DNA from: Caulobacter sp. BK020 | GTDB lineage: Bacteria > Pseudomonadota > Alphaproteobacteria > Caulobacterales > Caulobacteraceae | Direction: 5' to 3' | Length of the DNA stretch: 64,000 nucleotides | Assembly (NCBI RefSeq): GCF_004342605.1 | Contig: NZ_SLZL01000018.1 | Location: 1-64,000, forward strand | Shown here: positions 63,529 through 64,000 of the stretch, piece after piece | How the letters are laid out: each line of letters begins with the position of its first letter | Numbering within the stretch: the stretch's first letter is position 1 | Notes under the pieces: generated by a model | Told to the model about the DNA's origin: nothing | Database searches by the model: none | The model's input: only the letters and a program-made list of their open reading frames with translations | Program-made: the position numbers and the translations under genes

Positions 63529-63605
63529 TGGCGGCCCGGAAGGGACTCGAACCCCTGACCTTCGCTTTAGGAAAGCGCTGCTCTATCCTGCTGAGCTACC
63601 GGGCC
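63529..63605 (-). tRNA. tRNA-Arg (anticodon CCU)
   Basis: A 77-base cloverleaf on the minus strand. The acceptor stem GGCCCGG pairs with CCGGGCC, the D stem is GCTC/GAGC, the anticodon loop TTCCTAA carries CCT at the anticodon, the T loop is TTCGAGT, discriminator G and an encoded CCA end. Position 27-43 is a G-A mismatch, which is tolerated. tRNA genes are common integration sites, which fits the repeats beside its 3' end. Confidence 0.95.
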
Positions 63606-63895
63606 GCGTTGCGCGTGCGCCAGGGTGCATAGCGCAAGTTTCCCGGCCTGCGAACCCCGGACGGAAAAGCGTTGCAGGAGCGGGGCGGATCGCGACCGAT
63701 TGTCGCGGCGCTGGCGCCCGCCCCCAACGCCTGGGGCCTTGAAGTCATTGAGGATCTTGCCATCAGCCGAGGGCCGGGCATGGCGGGAGCCTGGCTCTTA
63801 GCCGCGTGCGACGAGCATTAAGCATACGCTCCACCTTGCCGCGACCTTCGTGGGTGCTACGGTCGCTTGGGGACACAGGCATCGGGACAACCAGA
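63606..63895. other. Gap after the tRNA with no recognised gene
   Basis: About 290 bases between the tRNA and the last partial gene. I see no coding frame with consistent codon bias, no terminator and no repeat. It probably contains the tRNA promoter (minus strand, just beyond 63605) and the promoter of the following gene. Confidence 0.5.
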
Positions 63896-64000
63896 GTGCT
63901 AAACGTCGCGAACGCCGAGCGTTCGGAACAGGCGGACCACGCCGCCCTGATCACGCTGGTCGAGACGATCGAGGCGCTGTCGGCCACGCGCACGATCGAG
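63896..64000 (+). CDS. N-terminus of a possible GAF-domain sensor protein, cut by the window end
   Basis: GTG 63896 opens a frame running off the window (35 codons). The text ADHAALITLVETIEALSATR followed by TIE resembles the helix that precedes a GAF domain in alphaproteobacterial sensor kinases and signalling proteins. An in-frame GTG at 63854 is an alternative start; neither has a strong ribosome site. The assignment rests on one helix and is tentative. Confidence 0.4.
   Translation, partial: MLNVANAERSEQADHAALITLVETIEALSATRTIE

Noticed and set aside
1..64000. CRISPR arrays, riboswitches and complete insertion sequences
   Set aside because: No regular repeat-spacer array, no recognisable riboswitch core and no transposase gene were found on either strand.

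Overview
The window looks like chromosome from a high-GC alphaproteobacterium of the Caulobacter group. Pointers are the number of TonB-dependent receptors (TBDRs, five), their pairing with flavin-dependent tryptophan-halogenase-family genes and glycoside hydrolases (GH), strong GC bias at third codon positions, and a 45-base hairpin repeat of the kind scattered between alphaproteobacterial genes. The genus is inferred from gene content, not from a marker gene.

Layout. 0-1.3 kb: tail of a toxin-activating acyltransferase and a small lipoprotein. 1.3-15.3 kb: glycan locus with a divergent GH31 alpha-xylosidase, then TBDR, two halogenase-family genes, GH27 alpha-galactosidase and GH2 beta-galactosidase. 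15.3-19 kb: a siderophore-type TBDR and a decayed stretch holding a LysR remnant. 19-27.7 kb: a compact minus-strand galactan locus with GH53 endo-galactanase, ECF sigma factor, FecR, transducer-type TBDR and GH2. 27.9-32.9 kb: frameshifted VOC gene, ene-reductase with HxlR regulator, arabinofuranosidase-family enzyme and LysR regulator. 33-39.9 kb: redox and carbonyl-metabolism operon ending in a broken WYL regulator. 40-47.6 kb: sugar locus with LacI, TBDR, GntR and GH2-malectin, with candidate operators. 48-50.3 kb: a probable defence cassette made of a cytoplasmic S8 protease, a small I9-like protein and a convergent gasdermin-like protein. 51-60.4 kb: second TBDR-halogenase locus (TBDR, halogenase, degenerate halogenase, halogenase) with a divergent JmjC-like cupin. 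60.4-64 kb: decayed stretch, an unknown two-gene outer-membrane unit, tRNA-Arg(CCU), and the start of a possible sensor gene.

How the genes fit. The enzymes (GH53, GH2, GH127-like, GH27, GH31) suit pectic galactan, arabinogalactan and xyloglucan side chains: oligosaccharides enter through TBDRs and are trimmed in the periplasm. The galactan locus has its own surface-signalling set (TBDR with STN domain, FecR, sigma). The two halogenase loci share an ACAGCGCTGT palindrome upstream of their TBDRs, so they may answer to one LacI-type regulator. The halogenases lie in uptake loci with no biosynthetic partners, so their substrate is open.

The most unusual item is the protease, I9-like and gasdermin-like trio at 48.0-50.3 kb, which may be an abortive-infection module. 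Several genes are broken: the VOC gene and WYL regulator by single-base deletions, and the LysR remnant by an in-frame stop.
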